Notes under the pieces: model-generated
Databases searched by the model: none
What the model was told of the DNA's origin: nothing
What the model saw: the letters and a program-made list of their open reading frames with translations, nothing else
Shown: positions 16,972-25,800 of the stretch, piece after piece
Numbering within the stretch: the first letter of the stretch is position 1
How the letters are laid out: the number at the start of each line of letters is the position of its first letter
Source: Sphingomonas kyeonggiensis
GTDB taxonomy: Bacteria; Pseudomonadota; Alphaproteobacteria; Sphingomonadales; Sphingomonadaceae
Direction of reading: 5' to 3'
Assembly: GCF_030812785.1 (NCBI RefSeq)
Contig: NZ_JAUSTJ010000002.1
Location: forward strand, 558,001 to 622,000
DNA length: 64,000 nucleotides
Program-made: the position numbers and the translations under genes

Positions 16972-17379
16972 ATGGATGCGTCTGACATGTTGCTCGTGGT
17001 CGCTGCCGCACTGATCGACGGGGAGGGCCGCGTGCTCCTCCAGCAGCGCCCGCCGGGCAAGCCGATGGCGGGGCTGTGGGAGTTCCCCGGCGGCAAGATC
17101 GAGCCCGGCGAAAGCCCCGAATCCGCCCTGGCGCGCGAGCTGCACGAGGAACTGGGAATAACCCTTAGCGGTGAAGACCTGAGGCCGATCGCCTTTGCCA
17201 GCGAGCCCCTGGCCGGCCGCCACCTGCTGCTCCTGCTCTACACGCTGCGCGCCTGGCAGGGCGAACCCCAGGCCCATCACGCGACCGAACTGCGCTGGGT
17301 GACCCCGGCCGCGATGCGCGACCTGCCGATGCCGCCGGCGGATGTGCCGCTGGTGGAGGCGCTGGTGGGGGTGGGGTGA
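16972..17379 (+). CDS. mutT: MutT-type (deoxy)nucleoside triphosphate pyrophosphohydrolase
   Basis: The 135-residue Nudix protein has a perfect box, GKIEPGESPESALARELHEELGI, in the order G-x5-E-x7-REL-x-EE-x-G. The flanking LLQQRPPGKPMAGLWEFPGG is typical of MutT, which removes 8-oxo-dGTP from the nucleotide pool. The start is ATG 16972, with ATG 16987 an alternative. The gene is divergent from the second pilin gene and convergent with the AT-richer island at 17402. Confidence 0.9.
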   Translation: MDASDMLLVVAAALIDGEGRVLLQQRPPGKPMAGLWEFPGGKIEPGESPESALARELHEELGITLSGEDLRPIAFASEPLAGRHLLLLLYTLRAWQGEPQAHHATELRWVTPAAMRDLPMPPADVPLVEALVGVG

Positions 17380-17401
17380 CGAGAATTGTACCGGCTGGGA
17401 G

Positions 17402-17659
17402 CTAGTCCAGGTCTTCGTCTTCAAGACCGAAGTCTTCAGGCATGCTCTCCACGGCTTTGCGGAAATCCCCATCGTATTCCGGGGCAATCCTGCGGAAAGC
17501 ATCGCTCAGCATTTTGCGCGTTTCTGGGTCCAGGGCCTGCATATCCGCGCCCATGATCTCTTGAATCCTTACAATTTCATCCGAGTCTATGCTATCTCCG
17601 GAGTAGTCTAGTGCAAGGCTGACGTTGGCCAGAACCCGTGCGATTTGATCGATCATCAT
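17402..17659 (-). CDS. small acidic protein of unknown function
   Basis: The 85-residue product is acidic, helical and has no signal peptide; it ends EDFGLEDEDLD. No family is recognised. It is the last of three same-strand genes in a region of lower GC than its surroundings, downstream of a putative toxin gene and a first small gene, with an AT-rich gap of about 108 bases between. Small acidic proteins in this position are often immunity or accessory proteins, but this is inference from context only. Confidence 0.6.
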   Translation of the reverse strand: MMIDQIARVLANVSLALDYSGDSIDSDEIVRIQEIMGADMQALDPETRKMLSDAFRRIAPEYDGDFRKAVESMPEDFGLEDEDLD

Positions 17660-17767
17660 GGCCGTGACCTTTCTTAAATATTAACATGTATTTAATTATG
17701 CGAAACTTCATTAATAATTATAAAGATATTAAATTAAAGATGTAAATATATTATTGAATTTAATTAT
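17660..17767. other. very AT-rich intergenic segment
   Basis: This stretch is mostly A and T (for example ATTAATAATTATAAAGATAT), in sharp contrast with the GC-rich window. It lies between two small genes of the 17.4-19.2 kb island. No gene, DnaA box cluster or recombination site is visible. It probably holds the promoter of the gene at 17402 and marks horizontally acquired DNA. Confidence 0.6.
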
Positions 17768-18106
17768 TTATATTAATAACTTTCCGATAAGCTCTTCAAT
17801 CTGAAAAAGTATCGTTCGGCCTTCGTCTGTTTTTCCATTCGAATCATTTTGGTCATGTTCAAAAAGAACTTTGGCTCGTAGGGAGAGGTTGGTGAGGACG
17901 TTGTAGTGGTCTTCGCCAATTTTTGTTCTCACAGCGTCGAATCCCAATGTTAGTTGCAGGAATCGGTTATTAAGATCTCGATTCGGAAAAGATGGGTCGG
18001 TGAATGTGGGAGCCGAAAGTACCATTGACCCCAGTAGATCATAAATTTCACCTAGGGTTCCGGGAACATAGAGGTCAGAGGCATTCTCCAAATTAGAATT
18101 GTTCAT
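17768..18106 (-). CDS. putative immunity protein of the toxin at 18103
   Basis: The 112-residue cytoplasmic-looking protein has no recognised family. It begins at ATG 18106, which overlaps the stop of the putative toxin gene (ATGA), so the two are made together. Its composition is unlike the genome (AT-rich codons, many Asn, Asp and Leu). A short, transferred-looking gene coupled directly behind a modular nuclease-like toxin is the usual place of the immunity gene; function is otherwise unknown. Confidence 0.6.
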   Translation of the reverse strand: MNNSNLENASDLYVPGTLGEIYDLLGSMVLSAPTFTDPSFPNRDLNNRFLQLTLGFDAVRTKIGEDHYNVLTNLSLRAKVLFEHDQNDSNGKTDEGRTILFQIEELIGKLLI

Positions 18107-19218
18107 CTTTTGTTCTCCATGCGAGGGATTGCATAGGTATGCCCTCGGCCAAGTTGGCTTGGTCGAAGGATGATTACTAATGTTGGGCGAAAATCAGTTG
18201 CAAAGAAACCTTTCACCTGAGGGGTTGCTGGGCCTTTTGCGGTCAGACTGGTGTCGATGACAAGATCATAGATTCTGACATCGGGAATGCGGTAGGTTCG
18301 ATCGGTGCCGGAATTATCGTATTCCCGCGAATTTACGCGGACAGGTCCCTTGCCATTCCAATTGATACCCAGAACGTTATAACGTTCCCGCAATGCCTCG
18401 CGCACTTCCCGATCGACATAATTTCCGAGAGCCTCTTGAGAAGAAAGTTGGCGCGGTAATTTGCCTGCCTGTAATAGTCTCATTCCTTGGTTATAAGCAC
18501 GATCAGCTCGCTCCTGCATAAAGCGTAATGTTTCTACTTGGAGGGGCCTGGGGTCACCTTTTATGCGTAGATATGTTTCGGCGCGTTTCATTCTAAGGAA
18601 GTTTAATTGATAAATCTGGCCTTCGAAAGTAGTTGCTAGCCCAGAATCTTGGAATTGATAATTTGGATCAAGGGATTTTATCTGGGATATATAAGTATTT
18701 AGCCACCTTCCAGCTAGTTCGGTCGTTACTTGCTGGCCTGGCCCGAGAAGGTTGAAGAAGTTATCGGCAACGGCGATGATCGCACCTCCAGGCTTATTCC
18801 AGATTCCTGGGAAAATCTGCTGAATCGTCATTGGGTCGTAGAATGCGCGTATGTTACTCCCGCGCCCACCACCACCGCGAGATGGTCCTCCCTTGCCAAT
18901 AAATTGGTGGCTGCTCGTCGCAGTTAATTCGATAGTCCTGCTAATGTGGGTATTTTCTGCGGTCGCACCGGCCGCGTCAGATTCGGGTTTAGTGTTATTG
19001 GTCGCGCTATATGTGGTGAATGCGCGATCCAAATTTACTCTTGCGGCCTTGCCCGCTTGACGAGGGCCTCCAGGCGCAAATGTGAATTGCCCGTTCCGAG
19101 GATCGTGCCACGGATTGAACTTTACCTCGACGCTTTGGGCGACTTCGGCGCGCGGCCATCGCCCGGTCCGTAGCCAAACCGAAAACGCCGTCCGTCGATC
19201 CTTCGTTGGAGTGTTCAT
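18103..19218 (-). CDS. putative polymorphic toxin-like protein
   Basis: The 371-residue product starts at ATG 19218 behind AAGGG (an in-frame TTG at 19236 lacks a site). The N-terminal part has FNPWHDPRNGQFTFAPGG, a motif I associate with modular secreted toxins of sphingomonads. A glycine-rich linker (KGGPSRGGGGRGSN) then leads to a helical region, and the C-terminal 90 residues form a compact domain with YRIPDVRIYDLVID, K in LTAKG and LVIILRPSQLGRG, which may be a restriction-endonuclease-like fold. It is followed by an overlapping small gene. No secretion signal is visible. The toxin role is inferred. Confidence 0.5.
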   Translation of the reverse strand: MNTPTKDRRTAFSVWLRTGRWPRAEVAQSVEVKFNPWHDPRNGQFTFAPGGPRQAGKAARVNLDRAFTTYSATNNTKPESDAAGATAENTHISRTIELTATSSHQFIGKGGPSRGGGGRGSNIRAFYDPMTIQQIFPGIWNKPGGAIIAVADNFFNLLGPGQQVTTELAGRWLNTYISQIKSLDPNYQFQDSGLATTFEGQIYQLNFLRMKRAETYLRIKGDPRPLQVETLRFMQERADRAYNQGMRLLQAGKLPRQLSSQEALGNYVDREVREALRERYNVLGINWNGKGPVRVNSREYDNSGTDRTYRIPDVRIYDLVIDTSLTAKGPATPQVKGFFATDFRPTLVIILRPSQLGRGHTYAIPRMENKR

Positions 19219-19331
19219 TGCGTCGCCCTTCGTCAATGCGACGGGAACATTTCAAGAACATTTTCCAACAATACAAGTGCAGTTCGCTCCGAACCGGAGC
19301 TAGATCTCGTGCGGAAAGTCGCGACTGGTCT

Positions 19332-20177
19332 TCACTGCTTCCCCCGCAAAGCCTCCGCCAGCGACACCGTAGCGCTCCCGCGCCGCGCCGGCCGGGGCTG
19401 CGACTCGTCCGGTGCCCACCCCGTCAGGTAGACGATCTCGAAGCGCTCGGCGGTCTTGCCGTCCGGGTCGGCGCGCTCGGCAAAGCCCTCCGCTGCCCGG
19501 GCCAGGGTGCCGCGGGTCAGGGGCGGGGTGCCCGGCAGCAGGTTGGTCGCCGCCATGCCGCGCAGGTCGCTCAGCAGCGAGAAGATGCTCGAATAGCGCA
19601 CGGTCAGCGGATCGACATCGGCCACCGGCAGCGCGAAGCCGGCGCGGCTGAGCAGGTCGCCGGCGGCGCGCACGTCGATCTGGGGGTGGAAGCGCGCCAC
19701 CGGGCGCTCGCCCTCGGCCTTGAGGAACACGCTGCGCAGGGTCGCCAGCGTGCCCGCGCCGAGGAAGGCGCCGAGGAACAGCCCGTCGGGGCGCAGCGCG
19801 CGGCGGGCCAGGGCGAGGGCGCCCGGCACGTCGTTGACCTGGTCGAGCACGCCGATGCTCACCACCAGGTCAAAGCTCGCCTCGGGGAAGGGGTGGCGGT
19901 CCTCGTCGGCATGGACGCCGCCGGCCTGCGCCGCGAAGGCCGCGCCCGCGTCGATCCGGGTGATGGCGGTGCCGGGCAGGTCGAAGCCGCCGCCGAAGCT
20001 GCCCAGGTCGAGCACGTCGCGGAAGTCGCGCTTCACGCCGACCAGCCGGTCGTGGATCCCCTCGAGCATGTGCTCGCGGACAAAGCCCTCGTAGCGGCGG
20101 GCGGCGCGGTCGCGACGCTTGCGGCGCAGCGCGCGGTCGAAGATCTCGGCGGAATCACTCGGTCCATTCTGGGGCAT
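19332..20177 (-). CDS. SAM-dependent methyltransferase (NDUFAF5/BioC-like)
   Basis: The 281-residue protein begins MPQNGPSDSAEIFDRALRRK and has a SAM-binding core with VLDLGSFGGGF, the acidic loop and FDLVVSIGVLDQVNDVPGAL. The opening IFDRALRRKRRDRAA and the C-terminal layout resemble the NDUFAF5 (C20orf7)-type proteins of Alphaproteobacteria, which in mitochondria hydroxylate an arginine of complex I; BioC-like roles are an alternative. It is divergent from comF with 42 bases between starts. Confidence 0.75.
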   Translation of the reverse strand: MPQNGPSDSAEIFDRALRRKRRDRAARRYEGFVREHMLEGIHDRLVGVKRDFRDVLDLGSFGGGFDLPGTAITRIDAGAAFAAQAGGVHADEDRHPFPEASFDLVVSIGVLDQVNDVPGALALARRALRPDGLFLGAFLGAGTLATLRSVFLKAEGERPVARFHPQIDVRAAGDLLSRAGFALPVADVDPLTVRYSSIFSLLSDLRGMAATNLLPGTPPLTRGTLARAAEGFAERADPDGKTAERFEIVYLTGWAPDESQPRPARRGSATVSLAEALRGKQ

Positions 20178-20219
20178 GGCGCGCTTGTGCGCCCGCGTGC
20201 CGCCGGGGACAAGGCGGGG

Positions 20220-20990
20220 ATGGCGTGGAATCTGCCCCTTGCGCGTCCGCTGGCATGGCCGGTTGCCCGGCCGCTCGGGCGAATCGCCGACCTGGCGCTG
20301 CCGCCGCGCTGCCCGGGCTGCGGCGCGATCACGCCCGCCGACCATCGCTTCTGCGCCGCCTGCTGGGGGAGCCTGGCGTTCCTCGGCCCGCCCTGGTGCG
20401 CGGCCTGCCATGTGCCGTTCGGGCATGACCGGGGGGAGGGCGCGTGCTGCGCCGCCTGCATCGCCGCGCCGCCGCCGCATGACGGGATCCGCGCCGCGGT
20501 GGCCTATGGCGAAGTGGCGCGCGGGGTGGCGCTCAAGCTCAAATATGCCGGGCGGCTCGCCTGTGCCGAGACGATGGCGCGGGCGATGGCGCGGCTGATG
20601 CCGGCGGAGGCGGAGCTGCTGGTGCCGGTGCCGCTGTATCGCTGGCGGCTGTGGTCGCGCGGGTTCAACCAGTCGGTGCTGATCGGCGCGGCGCTGTCGC
20701 GGGCGCACGGCGTGCCGCTCGAGGCGGAGCTGCTGCGCCGGGTGAAGGCGACGCCGGTGCTGCGCGGGCTCGGCGCGCGAGCGCGGGCCAGGGCGGTGGC
20801 GGGCGCCTTCGCGCTGGCGCCGGGTGGGCGGGAGAGACTGGCGGGGCGGACGGTGGTGCTGGTCGACGACGTCCATACCAGCGGCGCGACCGGGGATGCC
20901 TGCGCGCGGCTGCTCAAGCGGGGCGGGGCGGCGAAAGTGATCCTTCTGTGCTGGGCGCGCGTTCTGGACAGCGAGGAAAGCCCGGATTGA
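20220..20990 (+). CDS. comF: ComF family protein (phosphoribosyltransferase)
   Basis: The 256-residue protein carries an N-terminal zinc finger (CPGCGAITPADHRFCAACW, then CAACH and CCAAC) and a C-terminal phosphoribosyltransferase domain with VVLVDDVHTSGAT. ComF proteins take part in uptake or processing of transforming DNA in competent bacteria; here the role is likely similar but untested. The start is ATG 20220. It is divergent from the methyltransferase gene and is followed at 34 bases by the glutaredoxin gene. Confidence 0.9.
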   Translation: MAWNLPLARPLAWPVARPLGRIADLALPPRCPGCGAITPADHRFCAACWGSLAFLGPPWCAACHVPFGHDRGEGACCAACIAAPPPHDGIRAAVAYGEVARGVALKLKYAGRLACAETMARAMARLMPAEAELLVPVPLYRWRLWSRGFNQSVLIGAALSRAHGVPLEAELLRRVKATPVLRGLGARARARAVAGAFALAPGGRERLAGRTVVLVDDVHTSGATGDACARLLKRGGAAKVILLCWARVLDSEESPD

Positions 20991-21024
20991 CAAGCGACCC
21001 GGGCGACCACAGGTGTACGCTGCA

Positions 21025-21282
21025 ATGCCCAAGATCGAAATCTACACCAAGGCGTTCTGCCCCTATTGCTACCGCGCCAAGGCGCTGCTCGACGGCAAGC
21101 ACGCCGAATATGAGGAGATCGACATCTCGATGGGCGGCCCGCGCCGCGCCGAGATGATCGACCGTGCGCATGGCCGCACCACGGTTCCCCAGGTCTTCAT
21201 CGCCGGCAAGCATATCGGCGGGTCCGACGATCTCGCGGCGCTCGATGCCCGCGGCGGGCTCGATCCGCTGCTCGCCGCCTGA
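21025..21282 (+). CDS. grxC: glutaredoxin 3
   Basis: The 85-residue protein has the active site CPYCYRAK, the TVPQVFI cis-Pro segment and GGSDDL glutathione-binding end. It reduces disulfides with glutathione in the cytoplasm. The start MPKIEIYTK at 21025 matches the usual N-terminus of the family; an in-frame GTG at 21013 would add four residues. It lies between comF and the DUF1178 gene, on the same strand. Confidence 0.95.
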   Translation: MPKIEIYTKAFCPYCYRAKALLDGKHAEYEEIDISMGGPRRAEMIDRAHGRTTVPQVFIAGKHIGGSDDLAALDARGGLDPLLAA

Positions 21283-21298
21283 GGGCGGGTCCGGTGCG

Positions 21299-21760
21299 AT
21301 GATCGTCTTCGACCTCAAATGCGGCCAGGGCCATGTCTTCGAGGCATGGTTCGGATCGAGCGCGGCCTGGGAAGGCCAGCGTGCGGCCGGGCTGGTCGCC
21401 TGCCCGATGTGCGGCAGCGCCGAGGTGGAGAAGGCGGTGATGGCGCCGAATGTCGGGGCGAAGGGCAACCAGGCCCCAGCCGTGGCGACCCCTGCTGCTT
21501 CGGGCGACGCACCGGTTCCGCCGGAAGCGATCAAGGCCGCCATCGCCGCGCTCGCCGCCGCCCAGGCCCGGGCGCTGGAGGGCTCGCAATGGGTCGGCAC
21601 CGGCTTTGCCGACAAGGCACGGGCGATGCACCTGGGCGAGGCGCCCGCCGCCCCGATCCATGGCCAGACCAGCGCGGCCGAGGCAAAGGCGCTGATCGAG
21701 GAAGGCGTACCCGTCGCGCCGCTGCCCCTGCCGGTGGTGCCGCCCGAGGCGTGCAACTGA
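21299..21760 (+). CDS. DUF1178 family protein
   Basis: The 153-residue protein opens with MIVFDLKCGQGHVFEAWF and CPMCGS, an apparent zinc ribbon (Cys, His, Cys, Cys), followed by an Ala/Pro-rich middle and a conserved C-terminal segment (GFADKARAMHLGE to EEGVPVAPLP). The family is widespread in Alphaproteobacteria and its function is unknown. It follows grxC by 16 bases, which suggests an operon with comF and grxC. Confidence 0.9.
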   Translation: MIVFDLKCGQGHVFEAWFGSSAAWEGQRAAGLVACPMCGSAEVEKAVMAPNVGAKGNQAPAVATPAASGDAPVPPEAIKAAIAALAAAQARALEGSQWVGTGFADKARAMHLGEAPAAPIHGQTSAAEAKALIEEGVPVAPLPLPVVPPEACN

Positions 21761-21866
21761 GCAGCCACCCCTAACTTACGTTCATTGCGCGGACATTCCG
21801 GCAGCGTAATCATGCGCCAGCCGGATACGCGTCATTGCGGGTCCGGGGATGAAGAGGGGACCATCC

Positions 21867-22421
21867 ATGACGCCGTTGCACCTGATCCTGCCCGTCGCCG
21901 CGCTGCTCTCGGCCTCCGCCGTGCCGATGCAGCAGAGCTGGCAGCGCTACACGCAGCCGACCAATCTCTCCGCCGAACTGCCCGGCGAGCCCGAGCGCGT
22001 CGATGTCCGCAACGAGGCGATCAAGAGCCGGGTGATCCAGCTCAACCATACCGGCCGCGACGCGAACGGCGACTTCCGGTCCTTCTATTTCCTCCAGGTG
22101 GTGATCGCCGACCAGCCGTTCGACGTCGACGCGAAGATCGCCGGGGACATTGCCGAGGCGAAGGGCGGCGGCGATGCGGCGGTGGGCAAGACCTTCGTCA
22201 GCCAGCGCGCGCTCAAGCCGTCCGAGATGCCGCTGCCCGGCATGCGCGGCACCGAGCTGGTCTACACCTATAGCGGCTTCGGCTCGGACGGGAACCAGAT
22301 CGAGACCTCGCGCAACATGTATGTCGGCAACAAATGGCTGTCGGTCTCGGTCCGCCATTTCGAGAAGGACAAGAGCTGGCCGAAGGAGCGCTTCTTCAAT
22401 TCGGTTACCTGGCGGCCTTGA
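21867..22421 (+). CDS. exported protein of unknown function
   Basis: The 184-residue protein has a signal peptide (LILPVAALLSASAVPMQQ) and a beta-rich mature part with an alternating pattern (ELPGEPERVDVRNEAIKSR, FYFLQVVIADQPF). The start ATG 21867 is preceded by AGAGGGGA at good spacing; ATG 21849 is less likely. No enzyme motif is visible. It is the last rightward gene before the RHS region. Confidence 0.75.
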   Translation: MTPLHLILPVAALLSASAVPMQQSWQRYTQPTNLSAELPGEPERVDVRNEAIKSRVIQLNHTGRDANGDFRSFYFLQVVIADQPFDVDAKIAGDIAEAKGGGDAAVGKTFVSQRALKPSEMPLPGMRGTELVYTYSGFGSDGNQIETSRNMYVGNKWLSVSVRHFEKDKSWPKERFFNSVTWRP

Positions 22422-22456
22422 GGGGTGGGGTGCCCTCAATGATTGAAACTGGTACG

Positions 22457-22813
22457 CTAAATCTTCCTGTATCTAACAATATACTTTGAATCCATATCGG
22501 GGATGTCAAATGATGGTATGTTATTGCTGTCAAGGACAAATATATATATCGGCTGATCCATGATCTGAACTTTACAATCACCGTGAGATGAAATTCTTAT
22601 ATCTTTTTCGGCATATATTGTGGGCTGAAGTTTAATGCGGATATATTTATATTTGACCTCTTCGTCTCCGGCTATGATCTTGTCGGTTTTAATTCTTATA
22701 TTTGGGCATCCTTTTGATGCATAGATACCTTGAATGTTGCTACTGTCCAGGGCGGTAGGGGAGCAGCTGACTAGGAGCCATGGGGAGGCAATCGCAGCGA
22801 CGACCCTGATCAT
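22457..22813 (-). CDS. lipoprotein, possible immunity partner of the RHS protein
   Basis: The 118-residue product starts at ATG 22813, whose ATGA overlaps the RHS stop, and has a lipoprotein signal with lipobox LLVSC. The mature part has no recognised family and is rich in Ile, Lys and Asp, with AT-rich codons unlike the genome. RHS loci normally place the immunity gene directly after the toxin-bearing C-terminus, so this is the best candidate. A lipid-anchored immunity protein would fit a toxin that acts on the envelope. Function is inferred. Confidence 0.7.
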   Translation of the reverse strand: MIRVVAAIASPWLLVSCSPTALDSSNIQGIYASKGCPNIRIKTDKIIAGDEEVKYKYIRIKLQPTIYAEKDIRISSHGDCKVQIMDQPIYIFVLDSNNIPSFDIPDMDSKYIVRYRKI

Positions 22814-25800
22814 CTCCGACCTCTTTTGCACCAAAAGATCGTAGTATCGCTGAATGTCGCTGAAAAGCCTCCTTTCAGCCAGACGGGCCCGACCGATGCC
22901 GAAGCACTTCCGCCCGTAATATTTCCATCCAAGCCAACGCTAACCGAACCAGATGGACCACCGAAGTTGCCCTGGTTTGGGAGGGAGATACTGACGCCAT
23001 CAGCCCACCCTACAAAAGCTGCCAATGAAGAATATCGTCCATAGGCAGGGGCTACGCCGACGTCGACACCTGCGCTGAAGCCCCCGGTTACGAAATAGCC
23101 CGTATCTCCGGATCTAAGATTCTTAAAGAAGCCCACACTTCCATTTAACCCGAGCGCAACCGCCATCGATGCATTTACGCTCCCCGTTTCGATTTCTCCA
23201 GGCTGTCGGACTACATCCCAGCAGGGGTCGGAGACTTCAGTTTTTTGAGGCTCCTCGGGTGCGCTAGCTCCCTTCCCAGGCCCTCTGCCACCGCCGCCCG
23301 TGCTGCCCAAAGAGGCAAAGGGGCTCCGGCGGGCATCGGGCTGACAATAATAGTGCTGATAAGGTGTGCCCTCGGCGGTGACTCTGCGAGTCGTTCTTGG
23401 TGGGCATTTGACAACGGTTGCAACGATGGTTGCATCCTGTAAGCCAAAAAAATCAAAAAAGTTTATGGGATCATTGCCAACGTAATTGTACCAATTCATC
23501 CCATATTCATATCCTATGGGATCAGATTGAAAAAATCTTCCAAGAGTTGGTGAATATGTTCGGGATTTGTAATTATATGCTCCAACATCACTAAGCCAAG
23601 TCTGGCCAGTGTATTGGAATCTTCCGGTATTATTGATTCCCGGTATTCCAAATTCATCATAGGTATTGATACTGGTTGCGCCTGTCCCATTGGTCCGCGC
23701 AATGATCGAACCACGCTCGTCGGAGGTCAGCCAAGTCTTGCTACCGGCAGAGTCATATTCAACCAAGGGTTCATCGGCTGCAGGGCCAAAGATGTAGCGC
23801 TTCTGCAGCACTCCCGAGGCGTTAACCTCCGCCGCGAGTTGCACGCCGTCATAATACATGCGCGTCGCACCGCTCACGCCATACTGCGCCAGGCGGCCCA
23901 GCGCGTCATAGTTGAACGACACGCCGCCTGGGGCGGTCTTCATCAGGTTGTCCGGCCAATAGCTGTAGCTCGACCCACCCGACGTCGCGAGGTTGCCGCG
24001 GGCGTCATAGGTGAAGGCGGTGCTGCCGGCGCTGTTATACTGGTTCAGGCCGTTGGATACGTGCCCGCGATTGACATTGGTCGCGCCATTCCATGCATAG
24101 GCGTCGTTCGAGCGCGTCGTCGAAGTGATCTGGTTCGCGGCGTTATAGATATAACCAAGCGTGACGTTGGCGCTTGAGCCCGCCAGGGTCAGCGAGGTCA
24201 GCCTCGAGATATTGTCATAGCCATAGGTGGTCGAGGTGCCGTTGCCGCGCGACAGCGTGTTGCGCCGGCCGAGCGAGTCATAGGTGTAGGTCACCAGCGC
24301 CGTCCCGCCATTCTCGCGGATCGCGTTCACCTCGCCCGTCGCCGAATAGTCGTAGGTGACGTAGAAGCTGTCCGGCCAGGTCGCCCTGGTCCGGCGTCCG
24401 GCCAGGTCATATTGGTAGTTCATCGTGCCATAGGGCTGCGCGTCCTGGGTCCGGCGGCCCAGCGCGTCATAGGTGAAGCTCGTGTTGAACCCGCCCGATC
24501 GCGTCGCCTGGGTCAGGCGCCCGAGCAGGTCGTAGCTGTATCCCTGGTCCGCGTCGCTGCCCGGCGCGTCCTCGGAAACCAGGCGGGCGAGGCCGTCATA
24601 GCCGAACTGCACGACCTGGGTGCTGTCCGCCGCATAGCCCCGCAGGCGGCGCTGGGTGAGGTCGCCCTGCGCGTTGTAGACCAGTTCCTCATAGTCGGTG
24701 GTCGAGCTGGTCGCCGCGCCCTTGGTCGCGACCGGGTAGCGGGTCTTCACCAGCCGGTCGAAACCGTCATATTGATAGGTCGTCCGGTTGGACTCCCCGT
24801 CGGTGACCGTCTCGACCTGGCCATTATTGGTATAGGTGGCAGCCACATCCGTGGCGACACCCGTGGTGCCATAGCCGCTCTGCACGCTCGTGACCTGCCC
24901 GGCATAGTCGTAATTGTTCTTGGTGATCCGATCGGGCCCGTCGGCGGTCATGGTTGCCGGCGTGCAGGCGGACGCGGGATTCGACGCCAGGTTCGCGGCG
25001 TTCATGCGGATGGCGGTGCAGTCGAGGCGCCCGGCGATGTCGTAGGAATATTGGGTCACGGCGCGGCGGGCGGGGCCGCCGTGCACATCCTCCTGGGTGG
25101 GCCTTCCATAGACATCGAAGGTAGTCGAGGTCGACTGGCTCGGGGAGAAGGCAGCCCAGGCGGCATCCGTCTGGCCGTTGACCGTGCCCAGCTGGACACT
25201 GGAGGTCTGGCCATCGGCCGAATAGACATAGCGCACCGCGCGGTTGGGCAATGCGCCGGCGCCGTCGGGATCCGGCGAAATCACGCCGACGAGCTGCTGC
25301 TCCGCATCATAGCGATAGCGCGTCGTGTCCGCGCTGCCCGGCAGCGGGCCGTCCACGGTCTCGACATTGCCGAAAACGTCATAGGTCACCGCGCTGGTCG
25401 CGGTCAGCGAGCCGTTGCCGGCGCCTTGCGAGACCGATGTGGCGAGCAGGTTGTTGGCCACGCCCGGCGTGCCATAGGTGACCGTGGTCAGGACCTCGTC
25501 GGCGGTGCCGGCACAGGTGGAACCGGTCTGGCAGGTCGAGCTGCCGGTCTGGCGATAGACCGCGCTCGGCGCCGCGGTGAGCGTGCCGGCGGTGTTCTTG
25601 TAATAGGCCGTCAGCGCCGTGTAGCTGTTGCGCACTTGGGGACGGGGCGCGCCCGAAGTCGGCGCCGGGGCGGTGGCGGTCAGCAGGCCGCCATGGGTCG
25701 CGTCATAGGTATAGTCGGTGACCCCGCCGCGAATGTCCGTGGTCGAATTGGGCTGGTTGCAGGTCTTCGGGTTGCTGCAGGTCGCATCATAGCTGGCGGA

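Noticed and set aside
17660..17767. The AT-rich gap as a replication origin or att site
   Set aside because: No DnaA boxes, direct repeats, tRNA end or integrase are near. It is better explained as promoter DNA of transferred genes.
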